Assembly (NCBI GenBank): GCA_938036835.1
Contig: CALHWB010000005.1
Location: forward strand, 1 to 64,000
Direction: 5' to 3'
Length of the DNA: 64,000 nucleotides
Origin: an uncultured Propionibacterium sp.
GTDB taxonomy: Bacteria > Actinomycetota > Actinomycetes > Propionibacteriales > Propionibacteriaceae
Part shown: positions 51,712 through 61,212 of the stretch, piece after piece
Position numbering within the stretch: the stretch's first letter is position 1
Layout of the letters: every line of letters starts with the position of its first letter
The notes under the pieces: generated by a model
Databases searched by the model: none
Seen by the model: the letters and a program-made list of their open reading frames with translations, nothing else
Told to the model about the DNA's origin: nothing
Program-made: the position numbers and the translations under genes

Positions 51712-51975
51712 ATGGTGACTCAAGTAAGCGGTTCAAGCTTACCTTCGGGAAGGCGACGATCAAAGCGCCAACCAGGATCACTGCGCCAATCACAGTGATC
51801 ATCGATGCACCTCAGCGGTCAACCATGAACCCGCCGAGGGCGTCGGCGACAGCGGTGCCGAGGCAGAGCCCCGAGATGTTTAGCGACACCGCAGTCATGG
51901 CGGCATGGGGCGCGGCAGCTATGGTGCTGGCTTGCATCGGAGGATTCATGGCCCAGGCGGCGAAGACCGCCTGTC
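51712..51975 (-). pseudogene. C-terminal fragment of a DHA1-type MFS transporter with internal stop
   Basis: The frame reads VFAAWAMNPPMQASTIAA, then TAVSLNISGLCLGTAVADAL and GGFMVDR, a TGA at 51812-51814, and continues GASMITVIGAVILVGALIVA. This resembles the last two or three membrane helices of AraJ/sugar-efflux-like permeases. The rest is missing. It directly follows the SDR gene on the same strand. The stretch 51598-51711 between it and the GNAT gene contains nothing I recognise. Confidence 0.5.
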
Positions 51976-52000
51976 GAGAGTCCGCGGTGGTTTGCTTGCT

Positions 52001-52882
52001 TCAGGGGCAGGGTGCGGTGACCTGTTCAGCCCAGAATTCTGCTAAGTGGTGCGTACCGGTTCGTGCCCCTACGGCATCGTTCGTCATGTTCCAGACGAGG
52101 AACCGGATCATGTCAGCTTTCCTGGGCGTGAGCCGTTCCGCTGTCCACAAGAGCAGGCGAAGGAGCCATGCAGGCACCTTGGAGATCGTTGCCTTACGAC
52201 CGATCGTCTTACCGGCGAGGTCTGCGAGATCTTGCCACGTGAACACATCTGGGCCCCCCACCTTCCAGCGGCCCTGTTGGGCGGCTTCGAGTCGGTTTGC
52301 TACCTCCACTGCGAGATCGGCGCCGTGGATTGGGTTGATGCGAACCTCACCTGCTGGGGCGAAGGTCCATAGGCGTCCGCTCTTTTGAACCATGGTGAGA
52401 ATCTGCATCATGTCGGAGAAGTAGGCAGGCGGATCTATCACTTGGCTAACCACTGAGCTGCGTTCTAGCGTGTTGGTGAAGGCTGTCTTCGCGCGGGTCA
52501 TGCGGGACGGGCACTTCTCGCCGTTGATCACATTGACGTAGCAGAAACCGCGGACATTGTTTTTCTCCGCGTCGGCCAGTACTGCCAGGTTGGCCTTATA
52601 GTCAATGTCCCACGGATCGGCTTTCTGCGTCGTGACTCCAAGGCATGAAACTACGTAGTCGATGCGTTCGGTAATGCCTTCGACTAGGTTGTCTTTACTG
52701 ATATCTCCTTCGATCCATTCTGAAACTATCCCCGAAAGGGATGGGGCGCCCCAAGGCCCGATCGTCTCTGCCGTCGTTCGGCTACGAATAATCGCATGAA
52801 TGGTGTGACCCCGGTGATGGAGTTCTCGGGTCACGTGACGGCCCAGGTAGCCGGCGGCTCCCAAAACGAGTATTTGCGGCAT
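52001..52882 (-). CDS. Atypical SDR / NmrA-like NAD(P)-binding protein
   Basis: A 293-residue soluble protein with an N-terminal Rossmann motif (LGAAGYLGRHV, about residues 6-16). Later come VVSCLGVTTQ (about 77-86), the region FCYVNVINGE (about 113-122) in place of the classic YxxxK, and a C-terminal substrate domain. It belongs to the atypical SDR group of oxidoreductases and sensor-like proteins; cofactor binding is likely but the substrate is unknown. The last residues before the stop (about 285-293) may be non-native, because the sequence runs straight into an MFS remnant. It could once have had a partner role with that transporter. Confidence 0.75.
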   Translation of the reverse strand: MPQILVLGAAGYLGRHVTRELHHRGHTIHAIIRSRTTAETIGPWGAPSLSGIVSEWIEGDISKDNLVEGITERIDYVVSCLGVTTQKADPWDIDYKANLAVLADAEKNNVRGFCYVNVINGEKCPSRMTRAKTAFTNTLERSSVVSQVIDPPAYFSDMMQILTMVQKSGRLWTFAPAGEVRINPIHGADLAVEVANRLEAAQQGRWKVGGPDVFTWQDLADLAGKTIGRKATISKVPAWLLRLLLWTAERLTPRKADMIRFLVWNMTNDAVGARTGTHHLAEFWAEQVTAPCP

Positions 52883-53058
52883 GGTCTCTTCTGTTCATGG
52901 TGATGCTCGTATCGTCAACGCGTAACCCGCACAGGCAATGACAGCCGTGGAGATCTGTGCCGTCCATCGGGCTTGGGTGTTGCCCAAGGGGAGGCCCCAC
53001 AGCGACTTTCATGCTACCGGTCATGGACAGCGATGTCCACGAACGGAGGTAGGTTGAC

Positions 53059-53400
53059 ATGATCCGAGCTGGAAGGATCAACAGGTGGCTTGTTCGACGC
53101 GGGCTCGGGGTGGCCTGCATATTGGCTGGCTTCGGGAAGGTGTTTCCCGCTATCGAGAGCACGCCACGGCGCCTGGAGCAGGCGCTTGAGGCCAACAGGG
53201 GCACGTCGAGGAGTGCGCCACACGATGGCTCTTAACGCATGCCGAAGAGGTCAACACCTGGGTGGCAGTATCAATGACCGCCGCAGGAGTCGCAGTTGTC
53301 CGGTACGATGAGGGCAGTCCCGTCGGCGATCTCGCACTGGTCACGACTCTGTCGATGAACGCACCGCCAGGTATGTGCGCTCTGCATGATCGCATTTGCT
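53059..53400 (+). pseudogene. Frameshifted DoxX-like membrane protein gene
   Basis: A good ribosome site (GGAGG, about nine bases before ATG 53059) starts a 58-residue frame with RRGLGVACILAGFGKVFP, a DoxX-like first membrane helix. It ends at 53233-53235. Another frame continues the likely protein from about 53205 as TRWLLTHAEEVNTWVAVS and MTAAGVAVV, followed by sequence I cannot align. A one-base indel near 53205 would explain this. The family call is tentative. Confidence 0.35.
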
Positions 53401-53830
53401 CTCAGGCCGGTTACGCTACTGAACGGCAGATTTTAGTGCGGAAACTCAGCCATGATTCGTGTCAACTCAGAGCAGTTGATAGCGCGGCGATGAGTTTGCA
53501 AGCCTGCTACAAGGTCCCAGTGGGGATCGGTGGGTGTTTCGTTGTGGCCACGCCGGCCTCGTTCAGAAATGTTTGAGTCATTCCAAGTGAGCGCACCGTT
53601 TACCCCCCCGATTTTACCGCGTAAGGGTCCGGTAGTCTGCTTAGACTTCCTGTAAAGCCCGCGTGGCAAGCAGAAATATGCTGTTCAGGAGCCTGGCAAC
53701 TGCCGTTGGCTCGCTGCGCAGGCCTACAACTCACCCGGAACCCGTACGGCTATCTTCTGTGGACGCTCGGGCTCCCGACTGGCAGACGTCAGCTCACGCA
53801 ACCTCCCCAAAGCCTCGCCCGCATCGGTGA
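53401..53830. other. Intergenic region before the Wadjet operon
   Basis: No convincing coding sequence was seen. There is a short perfect inverted repeat AGTCT-N4-AGACT at 53634-53647. The jet promoter probably lies here, but I cannot identify -35 and -10 boxes with confidence. Confidence 0.4.
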
Positions 53831-55375
53831 GTGTCACCAATGTCCTTGTCCGGGACAAATGCTGGAGTGTGGCAGGGTTGGGGTGTGGACGAGTTGTCCC
53901 AGCCCAACGCGCCGATGAACCGGCGCCAGGGGCCGGTGGTGGGTTCTGCCGTCAATGCCCAGCGACTTGGGCAATTGGCGGGGTTGAAGCTGCTGCGCGC
54001 TGAATTGATGCCGGTGCTGGTGGCTGTGCTCGGGCCACGGTTCGCCGATCGGCGTATCTGGCCGGTGGGGGAGTTCCTAACCCTGCTGGCTGAAGACCTG
54101 GACGACTTGCGCGCCGCTGGCTTCGTATTACCACGCGCACCCCAGGAATACCTGTCGGAGTGGATCCGGGACGGCATGCTGATCCGCCGCGCCAGCCAGG
54201 CACGGGAAGAGACCGTTGAGCTGTCTGCGTCCGCCTCCGACGCGCTGCGGTTCGTTCGCGGATTGGCGATGCCGCAATCGACGGTAACCTCTTCGCGGCT
54301 TAGTAATGTGGCCGAGCTACTGGGCGCGCTGGCGCGCGACACCGATCCGGTACCGGCCTCCCGGTTGGACGCCTTGCTGGCCCAGCGAGCGGTACTGGAC
54401 GCCGAAATCGCCAAGATCGAGTCGGGCGAATACGAGCCGCTGTCGCCGGTCACTGCCCTTGAGCGGCTGCGTGAGATTCTGCGGTTGGCCAGCGAGGTGC
54501 CCGGCGATTTCGCCAAGGTGGCCGACGAGCTCGATCGGCTCAATCATGCGTTGCGGGAGCAGATCATCAACAATGCCTCGTCTCGGGGTGCGGTACTCGA
54601 GAAGGTATTCGCGGGTGTCGATCTGATCGAGAGCTCCGAGGCTGGCCGCACCTTCGCCGCATTCCACGGGCTCCTGCTCGATCCGGCACTGGCCGACGCA
54701 TTCGATGCGGCCGTCGATGCGGTACTCGCCCGGGCCTTCGCCACGGGGCTCGGTCACAGCGAGATGACATTCCTGCGCCACTTCCTGACCGGTCTGCAAC
54801 GCGACAGCGAGCAGGTGCGCCAAACTCTCACCAGTTTCTCGAAGAGTCTGCGCCGTTTCGTCGAAACCCAGGAATACCGCGAGCACAAGCGCCTGGCCGA
54901 GGCGCTCAGCGGCGCCGAGGCCGCGGTGCTGGCGGCACTACGGAAATCCTCGTCAATTCGTTCGGTCGGCTACGCGATCGATCTGACTTCGGTGCCGATC
55001 GCCTCGCTCGGTTCCTGGATATTGCATAATCCTGCGGACGTACGCACCCCCACCGAGGTGGCCGAGCATCGAACCGCTGAACTCGACATCGCAGAACTGC
55101 GGGCAGCGGTTCGCCTGACCGAGATCGACTTTTCCGAACTACAAGCCAACATCGACGAGACGATCGCAGCCCAGGGGACTGCCACTATCGCCGACGTACT
55201 TGACCGGTTCCCGGCAACCCAGGGATTGGCCTCGGTGGTTGGCCTATTGGTGCTGGCCGTGGCACAGGCTACCCCGGCGACCGGCTGGGAGCGTTGGGCC
55301 TGGACGTCGGGGACAGGCCGGCAGAGAACTGTCAGTGGGCCCCGGTACGTTTTCTCGATGAGGGGTGATGAGTGA
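53831..55375 (+). CDS. jetA: Wadjet protein JetA (DUF3375)
   Basis: A 486-514 residue protein of the DUF3375 family, the MukF-like kleisin of Wadjet defence. Together with JetB, JetC and JetD it senses and helps cut closed circular plasmid DNA. Recognisable stretches are RIWPVGEFLTLLAEDLDDLR, APQEYLSEWIRDGMLIRRA, SRLSNVAELLGAL and MTFLRHFLTGLQRDS. The first 28 residues from the GTG at 53831 are unlike the family, so the ATG at 53915 (giving 486 residues) or 53840 may be the true start; no Shine-Dalgarno decides it. The stop overlaps the jetB start by about ten bases. Confidence 0.92.
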   Translation: MSPMSLSGTNAGVWQGWGVDELSQPNAPMNRRQGPVVGSAVNAQRLGQLAGLKLLRAELMPVLVAVLGPRFADRRIWPVGEFLTLLAEDLDDLRAAGFVLPRAPQEYLSEWIRDGMLIRRASQAREETVELSASASDALRFVRGLAMPQSTVTSSRLSNVAELLGALARDTDPVPASRLDALLAQRAVLDAEIAKIESGEYEPLSPVTALERLREILRLASEVPGDFAKVADELDRLNHALREQIINNASSRGAVLEKVFAGVDLIESSEAGRTFAAFHGLLLDPALADAFDAAVDAVLARAFATGLGHSEMTFLRHFLTGLQRDSEQVRQTLTSFSKSLRRFVETQEYREHKRLAEALSGAEAAVLAALRKSSSIRSVGYAIDLTSVPIASLGSWILHNPADVRTPTEVAEHRTAELDIAELRAAVRLTEIDFSELQANIDETIAAQGTATIADVLDRFPATQGLASVVGLLVLAVAQATPATGWERWAWTSGTGRQRTVSGPRYVFSMRGDE

Positions 55376-56036
55376 GATGTCGATGCATGCGACCATGCGG
55401 GCCGAGCCGATCGCAGACGACTTCGACCCGCAGACCGATGCCTTAGGCGCGCAGGTTGTCGATCACGGTGAACTGGACGCGGGCACGCGCCGGGTGCTGC
55501 TGCAACTGATCCGCGGCCCGTATCTGCGTGAGGCCACTCATCAGAAACTGTGGCCGGCGTTGGTGCGGGACGAAGAGGTCGTGCGGTCGAGGTTGGCCGA
55601 TCTCTACCTCGACCTGGTGGTCGATCACGGCTCCGGTATCGCCTTCGTCCGCAACCTTGCGGTCGACGATGCGCCAAGCGTGGTCAGATCGCATCCGCTG
55701 ACATTGCTCGATACCGCGCTGGTGCTGTTCCTGCGCCGGCAGTTGCTGGCGGGGCAGGGAATGAGTGTGCGCACGTTTGTGGGACGTGACGAAATCGAGG
55801 ACCAGTTGCAAAGCTACCGGCGCGTGGAGAACACCGACAAAAAGGGGTTCAACGACCGCGTCAATGCGTCGATCAACAAGATGAGGAAGAATTCGATTCT
55901 GCTGGGGCCGGGTGACAATCGGTGGGAGGTATCGCCGGTGCTGGCGTTGATTTTCGGTGCCGACGAGGTTACTGCTGTCACCCGCGAGCTGCGAGCATTG
56001 TCCGGCGATGATCCGAACGGTGGTGAGCAGCCGTGA
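55365..56036 (+). CDS. jetB: Wadjet protein JetB (DUF4194)
   Basis: A 223-residue DUF4194 protein, the MukE/KITE-like subunit that binds the JetA kleisin and the JetC heads. Typical features are HPLTLLDTALVLFLRRQLLA (about 110-129), a region around TFVGRDEIEDQL and the winged-helix part NDRVNASINKMRKNSIL (about 166-182). The start is uncertain by a few codons: three Met lie within the first 11 residues, and the ATG at 55377 just after the jetA stop is plausible. The stop overlaps the jetC GTG by four bases (GTGA). Confidence 0.92.
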   Translation: MMSEMSMHATMRAEPIADDFDPQTDALGAQVVDHGELDAGTRRVLLQLIRGPYLREATHQKLWPALVRDEEVVRSRLADLYLDLVVDHGSGIAFVRNLAVDDAPSVVRSHPLTLLDTALVLFLRRQLLAGQGMSVRTFVGRDEIEDQLQSYRRVENTDKKGFNDRVNASINKMRKNSILLGPGDNRWEVSPVLALIFGADEVTAVTRELRALSGDDPNGGEQP

Positions 56037-59000
56037 GCCAGCAACGGCTCGCCCGGGTCCAGTTGGTGAACTGGGGCACCTTCAATGGCTATTGGGCGTT
56101 CAATGTGCCTCGCCAGGGATTACTGCTTACCGGCCCGTCCGGGGCGGGAAAGTCGTCGATCCTCGACGCGCTGGCCGCGATCCTGGTGCGTCCCGTGCGA
56201 CTACGGTTCAACGCGGCCGCCCAAGGCACCGACACCGGCGACCGCGAGCGCAGCGTGATTACCTATGTGCGCGGCGCGTACAAGCGGGAAACCGACGAGA
56301 CCACCGGTGAGGTCTGCACAGCGTTCCTGCGCATGGGGACGACTTGGAGCGCTATCGCGTTGACCTTCGATGATGGGCGAGGGGAACTCACCACCTTGAT
56401 CCGCGGCTTCCATCTGCGCCAAGGGGTCAATGACTCATCCGGGCTGGCTACCGTCTACGCGTTGGCCCCTGAGGCGGTCGAACTGATGGATCTGAAAGAG
56501 TACTTCGCCAACGGTATCGATAGCCGCCGCATCAGGAACGCCCTCGTGAACTGGGATGTGTATGGCGAGAAAGCCTATACGGGATTCGCGGCCAAATTCT
56601 GCCGCCGGCTTGGTATTGCTTCCGAACAGGCCCAGGTACTGCTACACAAGACCCAGTCCGCGAAAAACCTAACCAACCTGGACGGCTTATTTCGCAACTT
56701 CATGCTGGATGAACCGGATACCTTCGACCTGGCGCAGCAAACCGTGGCGCAGTTCGATGAACTATCCCAGGCCCACGCCACCGTTCTCGACGCCCGCCGC
56801 CAGGTGCAGGCTTTGACGCCACTGCGTGATCTGGACGCTCGTTGGCAGACTACCCAGACCGACCTGGCCCGGCTGGCGGCGCAGGAAGCCCACCTCGATA
56901 CCTGGCTGAAGCAACAAGAACTGGCTGCGGCTCGCCAGGCGCTTGTCGCGCGGCAGGCCGACCGCCGGCGCTTCGAGCTGGAATACGACCGGGCCGAGCA
57001 GCAGTACGAGCGTGCCGAGGGCGTCCGGCGGGCTGCTCAACGAGCTGTCGACGGGGCCGGCGGCGGCCAGCTTGATGTTTTGACTCATGAACGCCAACTG
57101 CTGCAGCAGGAATTGGAAGATCGGCAAACCAGGCGAGCCGAGTTGGGTGCCGATGCGCAGCGTGTGGGGGTGGAATTGCCTACCTCGGCGGCGGAGTCCG
57201 TGGAGTTCGCGGCAGCGCTGGAATCGCTGATCGATCGTTTGGCCGAGCAACGCAAGGCGTCAAAGGAGACGGTCTACGACGCGGCGAACCGGCATGCGGC
57301 CGTCAAACAGCAGTTGCAGCAGGTAACCGAGGAACTCGCTGCCCTGCGTGACCACCGTTCGAATCTGGACGCGCGGTTGCTCGCTTTGCGGCAACTGCTA
57401 TGCCAGGCCTTGCAGGTGCCGGTGGCGCGGTTGCCGTTCGTCGGTGAACTGCTGCAGGTGCGCACCGATCAGGCCGAGTGGACGGGGGCGATCGAACGGG
57501 TGCTTGGCTCGTTTGCCCGTACCCTGGTGGTACCCGAGGCACACTACCTGGCTGCTGCCGAGTTCATCGATGCCCGGTCGCTCGGCGTCCGGCTGGTTTA
57601 CGAGCGGGTACGGGCCGATGCCGAGGCTGCGTCCCCCATCCCAGCGGGCGACGACCGGCTGGCCGGCAAGCTTGAGGTGAAGGCCGGCGATTACGCGGGT
57701 TGGCTGACGGGTCGGCTCGCTGCACGCTATGACTACGCCTGCGTCGAACACCCCCGCGATTTCGCTGCGCATGAGCGGGCGGTCACCCGTAACGGTCAGG
57801 TGAAGCATTCTCGTTCCCGGCACGAGAAGGACGACCGGTTCGCCGTCAACGATCGAACGCGATGGGTGCTGGGGTTCACCACCGAGGCGAAGGAGGCCGA
57901 GCTTCGCCGGTTGCTGGCCCACTGGCAGACGCAGGTCAATGAGGCAATGAATGCGCGCGATGCCGCTCAGCGGTCTACTGACCAGATCAACGATAGGCAG
58001 GTCAGCGCGGAGCGGCTGGCGAGCCTGTCGTGGCCGCAAATCGATGTCGCCGATAGCCAGTCGAGGCTCGACGCGAATGCCGACGAGATGGCTCAATTGC
58101 GTAACGAACACGCCGACCTGCCCCAGCTGGCGGCCGCCCTAGAATCGGCCATACGCGCGCTGACTGACTGCGACCGTAGCCGGCTGCGGTTGCGGCAACG
58201 GTTGGCTGCGGCGGAAACGGCCGTTGAGGAAAGCGCGCAACTGATCGGGCGACTGGAGTCGGCACTGGCCATGGCCACCCCAGTGCCCGACGAGGTCGCC
58301 GGGCAGATCGGTTGCGCGGTTGCCGGGCTGGGGGCATCCGCTGAATCGGTGGAGCGTGGGTTGCGAACGACCCTGGCCGCGCAGCGAGACCGGCTCAATC
58401 AGGCGACCCGGAAGATCTCGAACGAGATAGTGCGCCAGATGGGCAACTACCGGGCAGTGTGGGCAGCCGCCGCCACCGATTGGGGTCAGGATGTGGACTA
58501 TCTGCCCGAATACCTGGAGCGCCTGGACCTTCTTGAGGCCGACCGGTTACCCGAATTCGAGAAGCGGTTCTTCACCTTGCTGCGGCAGCAGACCAATAAC
58601 AACATCGCCATGCTGTCGCAGCAGGTACGCCGCGCTCGCAGACAAATCCGTAGCCGCGTTGACGAGGTGAACACCTCGCTGCGGCTTACCGAGTTCACGC
58701 CGGGTGGGCACCTGCGGATCGACGTCCAGGATCGGGCGCTACCCGAGGTGGACGAGTTCTTGTCCACTCTCAACCAGATCACCGCGGGGTCGCTGGATGA
58801 CGTATGGGCCTCCGACGACCCCGCCGATCGCGCCCAGGCCGAACAACGCTTCGAGGTGATGCGTGCCCTCTTGCGCAGACTCGGCTCGTCTGACCCGGCC
58901 GATCGGGCTTGGCGCGACAAATGCCTCGACACCCGGCAACACGTCCGGTTCCAGGCGCAGGTCATCGACGCGCAATCCCGGCAACTCGACGTGTTCGTTG

Positions 59001-59377
59001 GATCGGGTGGCCGTTCAGGCGGCGAACGGCAGAAGCTGGTCACCTTCTGCTTGGCGGCCGCGTTGCGCTTCCAGCTCGCTCCAGCCGGTGAGGCGGAGCC
59101 GAGGTTTGCGCTGGTGTCGATCGACGAGGCGTTCGACAAGGCTGATCAGGCTTTCACCAGGGCTGGGCTTGAGGTATTCACCCAATTTGGTTTCCAGTTG
59201 CTGCTGGCCACCCCGATGAAGATGCTGCAGACCATCGAAGATTTCGTCGGCGGTGTGGTGATGGTAACCAGCGAGCCTGGAAACGGCTCCGTCCTGCGTG
59301 AACTGGCCTTCGAGGAGGATCCCCCTGCCCAGCCGGCCACCCCGGAACCAGCCGATTTCCAATCGACACTGGTTTGA
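56033..59377 (+). CDS. jetC: Wadjet SMC-like ATPase JetC
   Basis: A 1,114-residue SMC/MukB-like ATPase, the loop-extruding motor of Wadjet. Walker A is GPSGAGKSS (about residues 34-42), the signature region is GGRSGGERQKL (about 992-1002), and Walker B with its catalytic Glu is LVSIDEAF (about 1026-1033). Between the heads lie two long alpha-helical, Gln/Arg/Ala-rich coiled-coil arms (about 250-420 and 620-850), separated by a hinge-like region (about 440-560). The N-terminal KITE-facing part (LVNWGTFNGYWAFNV) is typical. The length agrees with known type I JetC proteins and no key residue is missing, so the motor looks functional. Confidence 0.95.
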   Translation: MSQQRLARVQLVNWGTFNGYWAFNVPRQGLLLTGPSGAGKSSILDALAAILVRPVRLRFNAAAQGTDTGDRERSVITYVRGAYKRETDETTGEVCTAFLRMGTTWSAIALTFDDGRGELTTLIRGFHLRQGVNDSSGLATVYALAPEAVELMDLKEYFANGIDSRRIRNALVNWDVYGEKAYTGFAAKFCRRLGIASEQAQVLLHKTQSAKNLTNLDGLFRNFMLDEPDTFDLAQQTVAQFDELSQAHATVLDARRQVQALTPLRDLDARWQTTQTDLARLAAQEAHLDTWLKQQELAAARQALVARQADRRRFELEYDRAEQQYERAEGVRRAAQRAVDGAGGGQLDVLTHERQLLQQELEDRQTRRAELGADAQRVGVELPTSAAESVEFAAALESLIDRLAEQRKASKETVYDAANRHAAVKQQLQQVTEELAALRDHRSNLDARLLALRQLLCQALQVPVARLPFVGELLQVRTDQAEWTGAIERVLGSFARTLVVPEAHYLAAAEFIDARSLGVRLVYERVRADAEAASPIPAGDDRLAGKLEVKAGDYAGWLTGRLAARYDYACVEHPRDFAAHERAVTRNGQVKHSRSRHEKDDRFAVNDRTRWVLGFTTEAKEAELRRLLAHWQTQVNEAMNARDAAQRSTDQINDRQVSAERLASLSWPQIDVADSQSRLDANADEMAQLRNEHADLPQLAAALESAIRALTDCDRSRLRLRQRLAAAETAVEESAQLIGRLESALAMATPVPDEVAGQIGCAVAGLGASAESVERGLRTTLAAQRDRLNQATRKISNEIVRQMGNYRAVWAAAATDWGQDVDYLPEYLERLDLLEADRLPEFEKRFFTLLRQQTNNNIAMLSQQVRRARRQIRSRVDEVNTSLRLTEFTPGGHLRIDVQDRALPEVDEFLSTLNQITAGSLDDVWASDDPADRAQAEQRFEVMRALLRRLGSSDPADRAWRDKCLDTRQHVRFQAQVIDAQSRQLDVFVGSGGRSGGERQKLVTFCLAAALRFQLAPAGEAEPRFALVSIDEAFDKADQAFTRAGLEVFTQFGFQLLLATPMKMLQTIEDFVGGVVMVTSEPGNGSVLRELAFEEDPPAQPATPEPADFQSTLV

Positions 59378-59384
59378 GGCCCAC

Positions 59385-60509
59385 ATGCGCGGCGTGACTG
59401 AGGCACGTGACTGGGCCTGCCGCCAGTGGCGAAACCACTGGACACAATGGTTGCTATCCTCCGGCGATGCTGCCGACGAACTGTCCTGGCCGCTGAGGCC
59501 GCCCACTGAGCAGGCGTTCCTGGCCAGTTCCGGCGAGGTGACCACCTGGGTGTCGCAGTGGCGTGACCTAGAGCTTTCCGTACCCGGTGTTCGGGTCGAA
59601 CTTGTGACCAGGCGGTGGGCAACGGGTGCCCAGCGGTTGCCCGCCCGGTTATGGGCGACACCGAGTGCCATCGCCGAGTTGGCCGGTGAAACCGAACGGT
59701 GGAATCGGGCGGTGACGCTGGTCACCCAACTCGTCGAACAGTGGCCCGAGGTGGACTTCTCGTCGGTGGTTCCCGCGTGCGGACGGGCACTCGGTGCGCT
59801 GTCGGAGGCCGATGCCGTCCGGTTGTTGCCGGTGCTGGCCTGGCTGGCGGCGCACCCCGATTCGGGCCTGTGGGAGCGGGAGCTGCCGGTACCCGGCGTC
59901 GATACGAAATGGCCAGAGCGGCATCGGCGGGTGCTTGAACCATTGGCGTCGGCCATCACCGGTTCCGGTACCGGGCTGCGGCATCCGGGTATTGGGTTTC
60001 GTGTCCGGCTGCTGGATCCGGCGGTGGGCGCTCTGCCCGGTGAGTTCACCGTCGATTTGTCGCAATTGGCGGAGCTCGATATTCGCCCGCGGCGGGTGGT
60101 GGTCTGTGAGAACCGAACCAGCGTATTGACGCTGCCTGCATTGCCGGGCACCGTGGCCGTCCACGGCATGGGATTCGCGGCGCCATCGCTGGCAGAGGTG
60201 CCCTGGCTGGCGGAGGCGGCCACGCTGCTCTACTGGGGCGACCTGGACACCTATGGCCTGGCGATTCTGGGCACCGTGCGGGCGGTGCTGCCGCACGTCC
60301 GGTCCCTGCTGATGGACGAAGCCACCTTCACCCTGTACAGACAGCTTGCGGTACCCGAACCCCGGCCCTGGGGCGGTGAGGCAGGGTATCTTTGCCTCGC
60401 GGAACGTCGAGTATTGAGGATGATTCGGGACAGCGGGCTGAGACTGGAGCAGGAGCGGATCCCCGGCGATCATGTAGCGGCGGCCCTGCTGGCCTGTATC
60501 GAGCAGTGA
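59385..60509 (+). CDS. jetD: Wadjet nuclease JetD (DUF3322/DUF2220, Toprim)
   Basis: A 374-residue protein with an N-terminal DUF3322 arm and a C-terminal DUF2220 Toprim domain, the part that cleaves plasmid DNA. Catalytic signatures are VVCENRTSVL (Glu, about residues 240-249) and LLYWGDLDTYGL (acidic pair of the Toprim DxD, about 281-292). I chose ATG 59385, seven bases after the jetC stop. A longer frame opening at 59298 would overlap jetC by 80 bases and adds sequence unlike the family. With it the jetABCD set is complete and in the usual type I order. Confidence 0.93.
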   Translation: MRGVTEARDWACRQWRNHWTQWLLSSGDAADELSWPLRPPTEQAFLASSGEVTTWVSQWRDLELSVPGVRVELVTRRWATGAQRLPARLWATPSAIAELAGETERWNRAVTLVTQLVEQWPEVDFSSVVPACGRALGALSEADAVRLLPVLAWLAAHPDSGLWERELPVPGVDTKWPERHRRVLEPLASAITGSGTGLRHPGIGFRVRLLDPAVGALPGEFTVDLSQLAELDIRPRRVVVCENRTSVLTLPALPGTVAVHGMGFAAPSLAEVPWLAEAATLLYWGDLDTYGLAILGTVRAVLPHVRSLLMDEATFTLYRQLAVPEPRPWGGEAGYLCLAERRVLRMIRDSGLRLEQERIPGDHVAAALLACIEQ

Positions 60510-60796
60510 TCACGGAGCTTGCCGCGGACGAGTGCTGCCTGCCGGCGCGATCGAAGCCGGACGGGGCCAACCACGGATTCAGTGGCCGCTACCGGATCAC
60601 CCGGTACATCGAATTCCAAAGGTCCACGGGCCTGCCCGGATACGCTCAGGGGGCGTTCTTACCCGCTCCAACCACGATCCGGGTACCCGCCGGGCCGTGC
60701 CCGGCCTCGCCGGAGGACACGGTGGCGTTGCACCTGGTCGAAGATCGTGCACGTCCTGCGGATCCGGTCACCACGATCCCGTGCCGGGAGAACCTG

Positions 60797-60802
60797 TACA
60801 AT
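60797..60802 (+). promoter_or_regulatory. Candidate -10 box of the arsR-MFS operon (leaderless start)
   Basis: TACAAT lies eight bases before ATG 60811, so transcription could begin at or next to the start codon and give a leaderless mRNA. No good ribosome site is placed for either candidate ATG (60805 or 60811). An 8-bp palindrome ATGCGCAT (60805-60812) overlaps the start and could be part of the ArsR operator. No clear -35 box was seen. Confidence 0.35.
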
Positions 60803-60810
60803 GTATGCGC

Positions 60811-61212
60811 ATGAATGCGGATATTGATTCGTCTTGGGGACTGTCCTCCCCGGAGTACATCGATCTGGCTGCCGAGGTGCTGCGAGTGCTGTCCGATCCC
60901 ACGCGAATCAGGATCGTGCTGGCGTTGCAACAGGCCGACGAACTCTCGGTGAACGAACTGACGAATGCCGTGGGTAAGAAGCCATCGGGGGTCTCCCAGC
61001 ACCTGGCCCGGTTGCGAATGGCGCGGATGGTCACTACCAGGCAGGATGGCAGGAACGTTCTCTATCGGCTCGCCGATGAACATGCCATGAAGCTAGTTGC
61101 CGAAGCGATCAAACAGGCTGAACATACGGTCGCCAACGGCCATCCGCCCCTGCACCACAGCGCACCTTCGCAGGCCGTCCCACCGACTGCCGGCCCGGCT
61201 CATAGGGCGTGA
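60811..61212 (+). CDS. ArsR/SmtB-family metal-sensing repressor (NmtR-like)
   Basis: A 133-residue winged-helix regulator: LSDPTRIRIVLAL (about 28-40), then the recognition helix in KKPSGVSQHLARLRM (about 57-71). The C-terminal helix DEHAMKLVAEAIKQAEH (about 89-105) keeps the Asp-x-His...His ligands of the alpha5 metal site known from SmtB and NmtR, and a His-rich tail follows (NGHPPLHH). This suggests Ni(II)/Co(II) or Zn(II) sensing and derepression of its own operon. The stop overlaps the MFS GTG by four bases. No cysteine metal site as in ArsR itself is seen. Confidence 0.8.
   Translation: MNADIDSSWGLSSPEYIDLAAEVLRVLSDPTRIRIVLALQQADELSVNELTNAVGKKPSGVSQHLARLRMARMVTTRQDGRNVLYRLADEHAMKLVAEAIKQAEHTVANGHPPLHHSAPSQAVPPTAGPAHRA

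Noticed and set aside
53150..53395. Minus-strand frame of 81 codons overlapping the DoxX-like region
   Set aside because: No family resemblance and no ribosome site. The + strand frames with a good ribosome site and a membrane helix explain the region better.
59298..59384. Upstream start of jetD at 59298
   Set aside because: It would overlap jetC by 80 bases and adds residues unlike DUF3322 proteins. ATG 59385 is well placed after the jetC stop.
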